Part shown: positions 19,217 through 27,718 of the stretch, piece after piece | How positions within the stretch are numbered: the stretch's first letter is position 1 | How the letters are laid out: each line of letters begins with the position of its first letter | Assembly: GCF_017377855.1 (NCBI RefSeq) | Contig: NZ_JAFREP010000007.1 | Span: forward strand, 124,001-188,000 | Source of the DNA: Acanthopleuribacter pedis | GTDB taxonomy: Bacteria > Acidobacteriota > Holophagae > Acanthopleuribacterales > Acanthopleuribacteraceae | DNA length: 64,000 nucleotides | Direction: 5' to 3' | Notes under the pieces: model-generated | Database searches by the model: none | What the model was told of the DNA's origin: nothing | What the model saw: only the letters and a program-made list of their open reading frames with translations | Translations under genes and position numbers: made by a program

Positions 19217-19732
19217 CCCAAAGCAGGACACCCACCAAATCCGCCAAAGTAGGACACCCACCAAATCCAACCCAAAGCCCGAATTAGGACACCCACCAAA
19301 TCCGCCAATCCAAAGAAGGATACCCACCAAATCCAACCCAAAGCCCGAATTAGGACACCCACCAAATCCGCCAATCTAAAGAAGCCCGAATTAGGACACC
19401 CACCAAATCCGCCAATCTAAAGAAGCCCGAATTAGGACACCCACCAAATCCGCCAATCCAGAGAAGGATACCCACCAAATCCAACCCAAAGCCCGAATTA
19501 GGACACCCACCAAATCCGCCAAAGTAGGACACCCACCAAATCCAACCCAAAGCCCGAATTAGGACACCCACCAAATCCGCCAATCCAAAGAAGGACACCC
19601 ACCAAATCCGCCAAAGTAGGGCCAAAGAAGGACACCCACCAAATCCGCCAAAGAAGGACACCCACCAATAGCCCAAAGAAGGACACCCATCAATTGGTTG
19701 ATCGAAACACCAAAGCAGGACACCCACCCTTT
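19217..19732 (+). repeat. Dense array of GGACACCCACC repeats (forward)
   Basis: Starting right at the kinase stop codon, the core GGACACCCACC (twice GGATACCCACC, once ending ATC) recurs 16 times in about 500 bp. Copies are usually followed by AAATCC and one of two spacers, GCCAA(TC)(CA)AAGA or AACCCAAAGCCCGAATT. Unit lengths vary, and higher-order blocks are duplicated. Open frames here on the minus strand (rich in WWVS and GGCPNSG) are by-products of the repeat. There are no regular unique spacers, so it is not CRISPR. Confidence 0.9.
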
Positions 19733-19769
19733 AAATCCGAGTATGGGGTACTCGTGAAACTTAGGGAAA

Positions 19770-19982
19770 GGTGGATGTCCCGCTTAGGTGGCAAAGAAAA
19801 AGAGAAGGTGGGTGTCCGATTTTAGCCGGAAAGTTGAACAGAAAGTGGGTGTCCGAAACTTGGTCCGAAACTTGGGCATTGAGCAAAAAGTGGGTGTCCG
19901 AAATTGGGAACTTGGAAATTCAGTGGAAAGTGGGTGTCCGAAATTGGGAACCCGCAAAATACAGGAAAGGTGGGGGCCGTCT
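19770..19982 (-). repeat. Same repeat core in inverse orientation
   Basis: The reverse complement GTGGGTGTCCG occurs four times exactly (about 19808-19940), with variants at each end (GTGGATGTCCC and GTGGGGGCCG). Spacers here resemble each other (AAATTGGGAAC) but not those of the forward array. With the array at 19217-19732 it makes a large inverted arrangement that could pair in RNA. Confidence 0.85.
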
Positions 19983-20043
19983 TAAGTCAGTCGTTTTCGG
20001 GGTGTTAGAATGATGGCAATTGTTTTCGAGGGGAGTTACGCAT

Positions 20044-20487
20044 ATGAAAAAGTTTGTCGTAATGTTGCTGTGTTTGTCTGGAATTTCAGTGCTACATGCT
20101 GGTGAAACCGCCGGTCAGGCCGAGGTTCGTACCTTGATCGAAAAGGCTTACCTGCATGGGGCGTGGAACGAGCAGAATGTTGCCGATATGGAGGCCGGCT
20201 TTCACAAGGACTTCGCGATCTTTTCACCCAAGGGAAAAGAGATGGCCCGTTATGAAATTGCCGATTGGGTTGCCGGTATTAAAAAACGGAAAGCAAGCAA
20301 AGACTATGATCCGAACCGCTCCAAAGTGGAATACAAAATCACCCAGCTCGATGTCACCGGCGGCGCGGCATCCGCGCGGGTCGAACTGATCCAGAACGGC
20401 AAGCTGATTTTCACGGATTACCTTTCGTTCATCAAGTTTGAGGATGGCTGGAAAATTGCCGCCAAGGTCTACCATCGCCACAAGTAA
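20044..20487 (+). CDS. Small secreted NTF2-like protein (putative lumazine-binding type)
   Basis: 147 residues with an N-terminal signal peptide (MKKFVVMLLCLSGISVLHAG) and a single NTF2-like fold domain. The pattern is VRTLIEKAYLHGAWNEQNV, then FSPKG, then DYLSFIKFEDGWKIAAKVYH, which fits the Lumazine_bd_2/DUF4440-like group of periplasmic proteins of unknown role. The ATG at 20044 follows GGGGAG. The frame opens eight codons earlier without a better site. A truncated copy of the same gene lies at 26400-26593. Confidence 0.75.
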   Translation: MKKFVVMLLCLSGISVLHAGETAGQAEVRTLIEKAYLHGAWNEQNVADMEAGFHKDFAIFSPKGKEMARYEIADWVAGIKKRKASKDYDPNRSKVEYKITQLDVTGGAASARVELIQNGKLIFTDYLSFIKFEDGWKIAAKVYHRHK

Positions 20488-20534
20488 GTGGTGTAGGCAT
20501 TGTGCCGACACCTGAACGGAAACATTAAGAAAAA

Positions 20535-20566
20535 CGGCCGCGCCGAAGGGGAGTGGCCTTTCCAAA
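20535..20566 (+). terminator. Possible terminator after the NTF2-like gene
   Basis: GGCCGCGCC and GGGAGTGGCC can form an imperfect stem followed by TTTCC. The flanking AAAAA before the stem pairs poorly with the T run. The terminator is weak but well placed. Confidence 0.45.
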
Positions 20567-21306
20567 TTCTGCTCGGGGGTTTGTGTTTTTCATAGGTTCG
20601 TCGTTGGTATAGAAGTCCTTGAAAAATTGTCCGGAGAACCCTGTAACTTTCTGGATGGCCGGCCCGTATTGCTTGCCTCAGTTCCTCGCCGGCCGTTGAA
20701 AAAGTGGTGAGTGTGAAGGTTAGAACCAAAGTCGAACGGCGCGGGGCCGACCTTTCGGCGTGGGGGATCCACGTTGAGGTTTGCCTAATCGATTGGCGGG
20801 AGGCCGCCTGCTCGTAATCGCAGCTCTTCACCTAAGAAGCGTGATAACTCGCGGTGATTTTCGCTAAACATCTGGGCCGCAACGGCCTGTGGAAATGCTC
20901 GCCGTACTCGGCGGATGCGGTGGTGCGCGACCCCGGTCCGCTTCTCCATGCCATTTCGCTCCAGATCTTTAGCGAAAATCCCTCGCCTCAGCGCCGCTTA
21001 GGTTTCAGTTTCGCGGCAGAACTATGGTTGAGATATGCGGGTTCGGGTCGGTTGTTCGTGGGTTGAATTGGGGGCGGCCGCGGCGTACAATTTAAAGGCC
21101 GTCCTGGTTTCGGTGCTCGTTTTTTGCCGCCATGGTTGTCGGTTGGTTTTTTTCCGCCGCTTATTTCTCGCTTCTTACGTTCCTTGTCTGACCACCCTTA
21201 CCCATTTATTTCCCTCGCTTGGCGCGCGTCCGTCGTCGCCCTCGTCTGGGGAAATCAACCCTCGGAGGCGCGATTCTTCGGGCTTTCTTAGGTGTTCGCG
21301 AGGTCG
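20567..21306. repeat. Non-coding region holding a decayed copy (F) of the MITE-like element with an inserted palindrome
   Basis: About 740 bp without a believable gene. From about 20680 to 20830 the sequence aligns with the inside of the element at 51159 (shared GCGGGGCCGACCTTTCGGCG and CTCGTAATCGCA). Its right end reappears at about 21003-21050 (TTTCGCGGCAGAA ... GATATGCGGGTT). Between the two parts, ATTTTCGCTAAACATCTGG (20857-20875) and CCAGATCTTTAGCGAAAAT (20961-20979) form an 18/19 inverted repeat, as if a second small palindromic sequence had entered the copy. Confidence 0.55.
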
Positions 21307-24300
21307 ATGATGCAAAGATCCCATACGCTTCAGGTTTCTTCGGTGAAAGCGCGACATTTTCGCCATAAGTCCCTTTTTTATCAGCACCAGGTGCCCGAGC
21401 TTTATCCACTGTTTGCCTATGACGACAGCCGCATTCGCGCCGCGCAGGATTGGATTAACCAGGTTCGCAACCAGTACGGCGCCTTTCCGAAACCACCCGC
21501 CGGCCTTGGTGATTGTGAATACCTCGAGGGTCTGATCACCACCCAACGTCACTTGGAACAGCATCGCCTGGAAGTGTTGCTCGCTGAAAACGCGGGTTTT
21601 GCGCTTCAGTACGCGGGCCGCTTGAACGACCACCTTCAGGTGAACCAGACCCTGCTTCTGCAAATGGCCGAGGCACGGCGGCTCGATAACTTCCTCAATG
21701 GGATCCTGGTCGGCGCCGCGTTTTATTACCGTTGGCTCGGTCGCCAACCGGAACAATTTTTTACCGGCTCACTCGAATGGTGGCGCCTGCTTGATATGCT
21801 GCGCGCCTACGAAATAGAAATCCCTCTGGAACAATACAATCCGATCCCCAAAACCGGGGTTCTCCACGGCGAACTGTTCTGGGAAGCGCTCGCCAACATG
21901 ATCCACGGCCGCATTTTTATTCCCCTCGACCAACTCAATCTGGAGGGGGGCGCGGGTGATTCGGCCGGTGGCGGTGGCGGCGCGGGCTCCGGCGGTGGTT
22001 CGGGATCCGGTGGTGGCTCCGGCTCCGGTTCGGGTTCCGCGAGCGCGCCAATCGCCGCGCCTCCGTCGCCGGCGGCGCCGTCCGGCCCAACCATCGGTCC
22101 CGACGGACAAATCCAGGGCGATACCAACCCGCCCGTCGAACCCGAGACGGAGGAGGAATCGAGTTGGTGGTCGGGCCTGGCAAATGCGGTGAGCAATCTG
22201 TCCCTCTCCGATATCGTGCACACGACGCTTGACGTGGTCGGTCTGGTGCCGGGCCTGGGCGAAATCGCCGACGGCCTCAACGCGCTGATTTACCTGGCGG
22301 AGGGGAACTATGCCGATGCGGCCCTGTCCGCCGCGGCGATGATTCCGTTTGTCGGGATGGGGGCGACGGCGGCCAAACTCGCCAAAAAAACCGGTGTCGG
22401 CAAAGCGATGCTTTCAGCGGGCAAAAAAGCGGCCTCCAAGCTGGACAACGCGGCCTCGAAAATCAAAAACGGGCGCGGCAGCGACAAGGTCAAAAAGACC
22501 TGTACCGGCGGTTGTCCGATCAGCATGGTTACCGGCGAGGAACTGCTCCAATTCGTTGATTTCGAGCTCCCCGGCCGCCTACCGTTCCAATTCGAACGCA
22601 CCTACCGCACGGGTCACGACGATGACCTGGGTCTCGGCCCCGGCTGGACCTTTAGCGGTTGTGAATACCTTGTTTCCGAGGACGACCGCCTCCTCTACCA
22701 CACCGACGAGGCCCGCCAGGTGTCTTTTCCGTACGCCGTTGTGGGTGAAACGGTTGGCAAACCTCACGAGCAATTGACCTTAACCCGTGTCGCCGAGGAC
22801 CGCGTTGAACTGGAAGACAGCGAGGGTTTGACCCGCGTTTTCACCGCCCACGGCAAGGTTTGGCGGTTAACCGCCCGGCGCGGCCTGCACGGTGGCACGG
22901 TCCAGTTCCACTACCAAAACGGCAAGCTGGACCGTATCGCGGGTGGCGACGGTCGTGGGTTGCAGCTGCAGTGGGACGGCGGTTTGTTGCGTGGGCTGGC
23001 GTTTGAGAGCGGTGCCGGCGTTGAACCGGTGATGACCTTTGCGTACAACGAGACACGCGATCTGATCGCCAACCGCGACGCGCTCGGTCTGGGTGAAAAC
23101 TACCGTTATCGCAACCACGTCTTGATCCAGCGTACTTTGCGCACGGGTTTTAACTATTATTTTGAATGGGATCGCTACGACACCCAGGCTCGTTGCCTGC
23201 ACAACTGGGGTGACGACGGCAATTACGACGTGCGCTTCCGTTGGTTCCCCGAGCAAAATCGCAGCGAAATTACCGACAGCCGCGGCCACACGATCACCTA
23301 CCGCTACAACGCGCTGGGTCAGTTGGTCAGCGAAACCAACGCGGAGGGCCACACTACCCATTACCAGCGCAACGCCTTGGGCGCGGTAACCCAAACGACG
23401 GCGCCGGGCGGCGGGGTTACCGAAACAAGGTATGACGGCTTTGGCCGTGTAACCGCGCGCATTGGGGCGGACGGCGCGGTCTGTGAAACGGTCTACAACG
23501 AGCAGGGCGACCCGGTCCGGTATACCAATGAACTCGGTCATGTGTGGCGTCGCGTCTACAACGGTCGCCGTCAAGTGACCGACAGCATTGATCCACTTGG
23601 GCATCGCGCCTCGGTGACTTATGGTGACGACGGCTTGCCGGCCCGAGTGGTGCGACCCGACGGCCAAGTCATCCGCCTGCGCTGGAACCAACGCGGCGAG
23701 TTGTACGAGGTCCACTGGCCGGAAGGCGCGGTGGATCGCTACGAATACAACGCGCGCGGCCGGGTCGTTGCCGCCCATGAAGGCAAACGTTGCACGCGGT
23801 TTGAATACGATGTGCTTGGCCGGATGATCGCCGAACACCATCCCGACGGCGGTTGCACCCGCTACGGCTACCACACCAACAATTTGATCAATCAGGTGGT
23901 TGACCCCGCGGGCCGGGAAACACGCTACACCTACGCGGCGGGCCTCAACCAGGTCACCGAGAAAATCGATCCAGACGGGACCCGGGTGCGTTATCTCTAC
24001 GACACCGAACGGAACCTGACGGCGTTGGTGAACCAGAAGGGTGAGGAACACCAGTTTTTCTACGACGGCAGCGAACGGCTGGTGAAAGAAGTCGGCTTCG
24101 ACGGTGTGGTACAAACCTACGAATACGATGCGGACGGTTTGGTGGTCGCCGGCCAAAAAGGACCGCGCCACATTCGCTACGAGCGGGATGCGACGGGTCG
24201 ATTGTTGCGCAAGGTTTCGCGCCATGTTGAAACCGGCGAACAGGAAACGGTAACCTTTGCCTATGACGCGGCGGGCCGCATCCTTAAAGCCGACAACGCC

Positions 24301-25872
24301 CATCGCCGCTTGCGTTTCTTCTACGATCCGCTCGGTCGCTTGATCGAGGAATGGCAGGACGACCAGGTGTTGCACCATCGCTGGGACGCGGTTGGCAACC
24401 GCATCGGCGTGACCTTCCCCGACGGGCGTCAGCTCCGACAGGATTATGACGGCAACTACCATAACCAGGCGACCTGGTTTGACGAGCGCCTGATTGCACG
24501 GCGTCAATTCCTGGGGCAAGGCTTGGAAACCGCGCGCCAGTGGGGGAACGCGCTGAGCGAAGAACGCGCCTATGACCCGGCGGGCCGATTGGCTGAAATT
24601 CGTTTGGTGAATCGCGGCGAGGGCGGGCTCGAGCCGGTTAGCCGGCGCCGCTTCACCTTTGACGCCGCGGGTTGCCTCACCCAAATCAACGATCTTTTGC
24701 GCGGTGTCACCGATTTCACCTACGACGCGGGGCGTCGTTTGACCGAGGTGTCAGGGGCGGTCGGTGAACGCTTTTGCTACGATGCCGCCGGTAACCGCGT
24801 GGCGTTCGGCCTCGATGAACCCGCGGTGGCCGAGGCGGCGCCGGCCAACCGGCTGCAGGCCTTGGGCGACGTGCGGTGTGCTTACGATGCGGTAGGTAAC
24901 CTGACCGAACTAAAGGACGAGGGCGGCCGGGAAGAAATGCGGCTGCTATACGGCGCGGGCCAACGCTTGGTCGCCGTCGAACGCGACGGTTTGACGACCC
25001 GTTACCGCTACGACGCTTTTGGACGGCGCATCGCCAAGGAGATAGGTGCCAAAACCACCCACTTCCTCTGGGACGGGGATACCCTGGTCGGCGAAACCCT
25101 GGACGGCGAATCAAATCGTTGGAAATGGTACCTTTATGAGGATGACCGCCAAACACCCTTGGCGATGATCGACGGCGAGCAGCACTTCTATTACCACACC
25201 GATCATTTGGGGACGCCGCAAGAAATGACCGACACGACCGGCACGGTGGTTTGGGCGGCGCGTTTCCTTGCCTTCGGCGCGGTGGCGGAATACCTGAAAG
25301 AGGATGTCCACAACCCCCTGCGCTTCGCGGGTCAATACCACGACGAGGAAAGCGGCCTGCACTACAACCGTCACCGTTATTACCACCCGCGTCTGGGGCG
25401 TTTCACCCAATTGGACCCGATTGGCTTACAAGGCGGTGCGAACAACTACGAATATGCACCCAACCCCACCAACTGGATCGATCCGTTGGGCTTGCAATGT
25501 TTCGAGTTTAACCGACCCTCCAAACGCCACAATCTGCGCAGCGTGAATCAGAAAACGGTGGCCAAGGACAAAAATACCGTGATCGCGCCCCATGTCAACG
25601 TGGCCGACGATGTCAAAGCCATCAACGACGGCAAGGCGCTTCAAAAAGGGGAGACCTTCGAAATCAACGGGCGTACCTACGGCCATCACGACGGCACCCT
25701 TTACCCGATTGACGGCGACGGCTTCTTTCCGCTCAACCGTCCGCAATTCAAGGCGTTGGGTGTACTGAACAAATTCGGTGATACCGAGCGTGCCCACACC
25801 ATTCTCGGCAAGATGGGCACCTCACCCGACGATATCGACAAGGCTTTGGAAGCTTGGAAAGCGGGGCAGTGA
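21307..25872 (+). CDS. RHS-repeat polymorphic toxin
   Basis: 1,521 residues. The N-terminal 210 residues are unrecognised and probably guide export. A Gly/Ser/Pro linker follows (about 214-256), then a hydrophobic Ala-rich stretch (about 310-380) and a DUF6531-like RHS entry domain near 400 (GGCPISMVTGE ... LPFQFERTYRTG). YD repeats fill about 470-1290. The RHS core FYYHTDHLGTPQEMTDTTG (about 1293) ends at DPIGLQGGANNYEY ... NWIDPLGL. After that boundary is a variable 125-residue tail with INGRTYGHHDGTLYPIDG and LNRPQFKALGVLNKFG, the presumed toxin, whose family I cannot name. The first ATG with a nearby GAGG was chosen. A candidate immunity gene overlaps the stop. Confidence 0.9.
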   Translation: MMQRSHTLQVSSVKARHFRHKSLFYQHQVPELYPLFAYDDSRIRAAQDWINQVRNQYGAFPKPPAGLGDCEYLEGLITTQRHLEQHRLEVLLAENAGFALQYAGRLNDHLQVNQTLLLQMAEARRLDNFLNGILVGAAFYYRWLGRQPEQFFTGSLEWWRLLDMLRAYEIEIPLEQYNPIPKTGVLHGELFWEALANMIHGRIFIPLDQLNLEGGAGDSAGGGGGAGSGGGSGSGGGSGSGSGSASAPIAAPPSPAAPSGPTIGPDGQIQGDTNPPVEPETEEESSWWSGLANAVSNLSLSDIVHTTLDVVGLVPGLGEIADGLNALIYLAEGNYADAALSAAAMIPFVGMGATAAKLAKKTGVGKAMLSAGKKAASKLDNAASKIKNGRGSDKVKKTCTGGCPISMVTGEELLQFVDFELPGRLPFQFERTYRTGHDDDLGLGPGWTFSGCEYLVSEDDRLLYHTDEARQVSFPYAVVGETVGKPHEQLTLTRVAEDRVELEDSEGLTRVFTAHGKVWRLTARRGLHGGTVQFHYQNGKLDRIAGGDGRGLQLQWDGGLLRGLAFESGAGVEPVMTFAYNETRDLIANRDALGLGENYRYRNHVLIQRTLRTGFNYYFEWDRYDTQARCLHNWGDDGNYDVRFRWFPEQNRSEITDSRGHTITYRYNALGQLVSETNAEGHTTHYQRNALGAVTQTTAPGGGVTETRYDGFGRVTARIGADGAVCETVYNEQGDPVRYTNELGHVWRRVYNGRRQVTDSIDPLGHRASVTYGDDGLPARVVRPDGQVIRLRWNQRGELYEVHWPEGAVDRYEYNARGRVVAAHEGKRCTRFEYDVLGRMIAEHHPDGGCTRYGYHTNNLINQVVDPAGRETRYTYAAGLNQVTEKIDPDGTRVRYLYDTERNLTALVNQKGEEHQFFYDGSERLVKEVGFDGVVQTYEYDADGLVVAGQKGPRHIRYERDATGRLLRKVSRHVETGEQETVTFAYDAAGRILKADNAHRRLRFFYDPLGRLIEEWQDDQVLHHRWDAVGNRIGVTFPDGRQLRQDYDGNYHNQATWFDERLIARRQFLGQGLETARQWGNALSEERAYDPAGRLAEIRLVNRGEGGLEPVSRRRFTFDAAGCLTQINDLLRGVTDFTYDAGRRLTEVSGAVGERFCYDAAGNRVAFGLDEPAVAEAAPANRLQALGDVRCAYDAVGNLTELKDEGGREEMRLLYGAGQRLVAVERDGLTTRYRYDAFGRRIAKEIGAKTTHFLWDGDTLVGETLDGESNRWKWYLYEDDRQTPLAMIDGEQHFYYHTDHLGTPQEMTDTTGTVVWAARFLAFGAVAEYLKEDVHNPLRFAGQYHDEESGLHYNRHRYYHPRLGRFTQLDPIGLQGGANNYEYAPNPTNWIDPLGLQCFEFNRPSKRHNLRSVNQKTVAKDKNTVIAPHVNVADDVKAINDGKALQKGETFEINGRTYGHHDGTLYPIDGDGFFPLNRPQFKALGVLNKFGDTERAHTILGKMGTSPDDIDKALEAWKAGQ

Positions 25873-26285
25873 TGACTTTTTCAGGGATCGATGTAGTGGT
25901 AGGTCGGCTCGAGGCACCTGAGCTGATCCGCGACGCGGTGGCCGAGGCTTGGTCTTTACCCGCCGCGCAAGTCGCGGTCATCAACGACCTCGCTGATTAC
26001 CCGGATGACGAAGAAATCGTTCTGGTGGTGGTGGCTTCCGCCCTCGAGGGTTCCTTCGGCGGCATGTTGTCCCTGCAAAAATCAGCGGCGCCGGCCATCG
26101 ATTCCCAAAACCTGGCGCCGGTCCAAAGTTTGGCCAAAAGGTTAAATCTGGCCTGCTTGGTCCCCATTGAAGAAGACAACCCCTACCTCATGCAATTGGT
26201 GCAACCGGAGGGGACGGTGACCCGGGTTGCCTTGGACACCGCGGCTTTTGACGGGGAGCGTTACGAGATAACAAGTGCCTTATAG
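25872..26285 (+). CDS. Candidate immunity protein for the RHS toxin
   Basis: 137 residues, unrecognised. Its ATG shares one base with the RHS stop (TGATG), so it is translated by coupling, which is the normal place for an immunity gene of an RHS toxin. The protein is acidic and looks cytoplasmic (no signal peptide or membrane segment), with an alpha/beta pattern (AAQVAVINDLADYPDDEEIVLVV). Function is inferred from position only. Confidence 0.6.
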   Translation: MTFSGIDVVVGRLEAPELIRDAVAEAWSLPAAQVAVINDLADYPDDEEIVLVVVASALEGSFGGMLSLQKSAAPAIDSQNLAPVQSLAKRLNLACLVPIEEDNPYLMQLVQPEGTVTRVALDTAAFDGERYEITSAL

Positions 26286-26299
26286 GTCCATGGGTGATT

Positions 26300-26389
26300 G
26301 CGTGGTTGTTGTCACATTTGTTGCTCCTTTGTGCGTCTTGTGAGAAAAAATCATCGCGCTAGTTGGTGGCCGACCCAGTTTAGGCTTTT
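26300..26389 (+). repeat. 90-bp dispersed repeat, copy 1
   Basis: Nearly identical to 39492-39581. The core runs from GTCACATTT through TTTGTGCGTCTTGTGAGA to AGTTGGTGGCCGACCCAGTT and AGGCTTTT. It sits directly upstream of the broken NTF2-like gene; the other copy sits about 100 bp upstream of the second TPR kinase. Confidence 0.85.
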
Positions 26390-26399
26390 GCCGTGCCGA

Positions 26400-26593
26400 T
26401 CTGGTATTTCTGCGCTTCAAGCGGGTGAAACCGAGAGCCAGGCCGAGGTACGTACATTGATCGAAAAAGCCCACCTGCATGGGGCCTGGAACGAGCAGGA
26501 TGTTGTCGATATGGAGGCCGGGGTTCTTAAGGATTTTGCGATCTTCTCACCCAAAGGAAAAGAGTTGGCCCGTTATGAAATTGCCGATTGGGT
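26400..26593 (+). pseudogene. Truncated copy of the NTF2-like secreted protein gene
   Basis: 194 bp align without gaps to 20077-20270 of the intact gene, encoding GETESQAEVRTLIEKAHLHG, then AWNEQDVVDMEAG, then FSPKGKELARYEIADW. The start codon and half of the signal peptide are missing on one side, replaced by the 90-bp repeat. The C-terminal half is missing on the other, replaced by terminator-like sequence (GGGTGCGGCCTTCTTTTATTT) resembling that after nirS. The frame remains open, which suggests a recent event, but no normal product can be made. Confidence 0.8.
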
Positions 26594-26924
26594 GCGGCCT
26601 TCTTTTATTTGCCCAGCGCAGTCGGAAAACGAAGATGAATGCCTCATCAAGCTGCCTATAACCATCGTCACTCAAAAATAGCATGGTCGCGTTGTCCACC
26701 TTTTAAGCCGCGTAGCGCGAATACTCAGTGCGCGCAAACCTACTCGGCGGTTCCGTTTCGTGGTCCGTCAAACGGGTGATGCACGGGTGTATCGGTTGGT
26801 TCCATAAAGGCCTGGTTTTTTGCGCCCGCGCCTTTCGGGCCGCGGCAATGCAACCTTTGCCCGCGGCAGGCTTGAACGCCTCCCGCGTATCGGCAAGCCG
26901 GCGTTGTTCCAAGGCGATGAGCGC
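26594..26924. other. Non-coding region upstream of ric
   Basis: About 330 bp. After the terminator-like remnant at the left edge I see no gene with plausible codon use on either strand. The minus-strand open frame across 26703-27053 runs into ric and is a shadow. Confidence 0.5.
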
Positions 26925-26938
26925 ATGATCTGGATCAT
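26925..26938 (+). promoter_or_regulatory. FNR/DNR-type operator upstream of ric
   Basis: ATGATC-TG-GATCAT is a perfect palindrome with TGAT/ATCA half-sites in the FNR arrangement. A -10-like TTTAAT lies at 26961-26966, placing the palindrome's centre about 41 bp before the expected start of transcription, a class II activator position. The same palindrome occurs before nirS. Confidence 0.75.
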
Positions 26939-26985
26939 AATGGCCGGTCGCAAGAGCGTCTTTAATTGGAAAAAAGGAGGCGCTT

Positions 26986-27717
26986 GTGACACAGATAATC
27001 CATAAAGACGTTGGGACCCTGGGTGATCTGGTGGGCTGCCACCCGGAACTCATTCACCTATGCGATGAGAAACAAATAGATTTTTGCTGCGGGGGGGATC
27101 GGTCGATTACTGAAATTTGTCGGGCGCGAGGTTGGGATGCCGACGATTTTTTGGCCGAAGTCCGCGCCCGAATTAAGTCCGGCGAGGATGGACCGGTTCC
27201 CACGTTCGAAACAGGACAGGTCGCACCCCTCATTGACTACATTCTCGACCGCTTCCATGCGGGTCATCGGCGGGATTTCGAAGCGCTGGTCCAAATGGCC
27301 GGAAAAGTATGGGAGGTCCATGGTGCTAAATGGCCGCGAATGGGTGTGTTATCGCAACTGATTGACCATTTGATCAAAGATATTTGTCCCCACATGTTGA
27401 AAGAGGAACAGATCCTTTTTCCGATGATGCTGACCCAGGATCAGGGCCGGCAAGGACCGGTGATGTGCCCCTCAGGTGGTCCGGCAGGGCCTATCGCCGT
27501 GATGCGCAAAGAGCATGAAAACGTGGGCGAGCTTTTAGCGTCGTTGGCGGTGGTGACGGATCAATTCACACCGCCCACCTGGGCTTGCCCCACCTTTCGG
27601 AGCATGTTTGCCCTGCTCAAACAGCTGAGCGAGGAAATCCGGCTCCATGTTCACTTGGAAAACAATGTGCTTTTTCCCATGGCTGCGAAGGGAAAAAGTA
27701 ACGTGCCGGGAGGCTAA
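26986..27717 (+). CDS. ric: Iron-sulfur cluster repair di-iron protein Ric (YtfE/ScdA/DnrN)
   Basis: Cytoplasmic protein that restores iron-sulfur centres damaged by NO and other oxidants. It has 243 residues. The N-terminal ScdA_N domain carries DFCCGG (residues 32-37). The rest is a hemerythrin-like four-helix domain with the His/Glu ligands of a di-iron site (DRFHAGHRRDFE, IDHLIKDICPHMLKEEQ, RKEHENVG, RLHVHLENNVLFP). The start is GTG with an exact AAAGGAGG ribosome site. It is the first gene downstream of an FNR-type site and is followed by the TonB receptor after 1 bp. Confidence 0.95.
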   Translation: MTQIIHKDVGTLGDLVGCHPELIHLCDEKQIDFCCGGDRSITEICRARGWDADDFLAEVRARIKSGEDGPVPTFETGQVAPLIDYILDRFHAGHRRDFEALVQMAGKVWEVHGAKWPRMGVLSQLIDHLIKDICPHMLKEEQILFPMMLTQDQGRQGPVMCPSGGPAGPIAVMRKEHENVGELLASLAVVTDQFTPPTWACPTFRSMFALLKQLSEEIRLHVHLENNVLFPMAAKGKSNVPGG

Positions 27718-27718
27718 G

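Noticed and set aside
19091..19727. Minus-strand frames rich in WWVS and GGCPNSG
   Set aside because: They are direct translations of the GGACACCCACC repeats with no sign of selection as protein.
19217..19982. CRISPR array
   Set aside because: Repeat cores are short, spacing is irregular and the spacers themselves recur; no cas genes are present.
22867..24684. 605-residue open frame on the minus strand
   Set aside because: It lies wholly inside the RHS gene on the opposite strand; it arises from the GC-rich codon pattern of the YD repeats and matches nothing.
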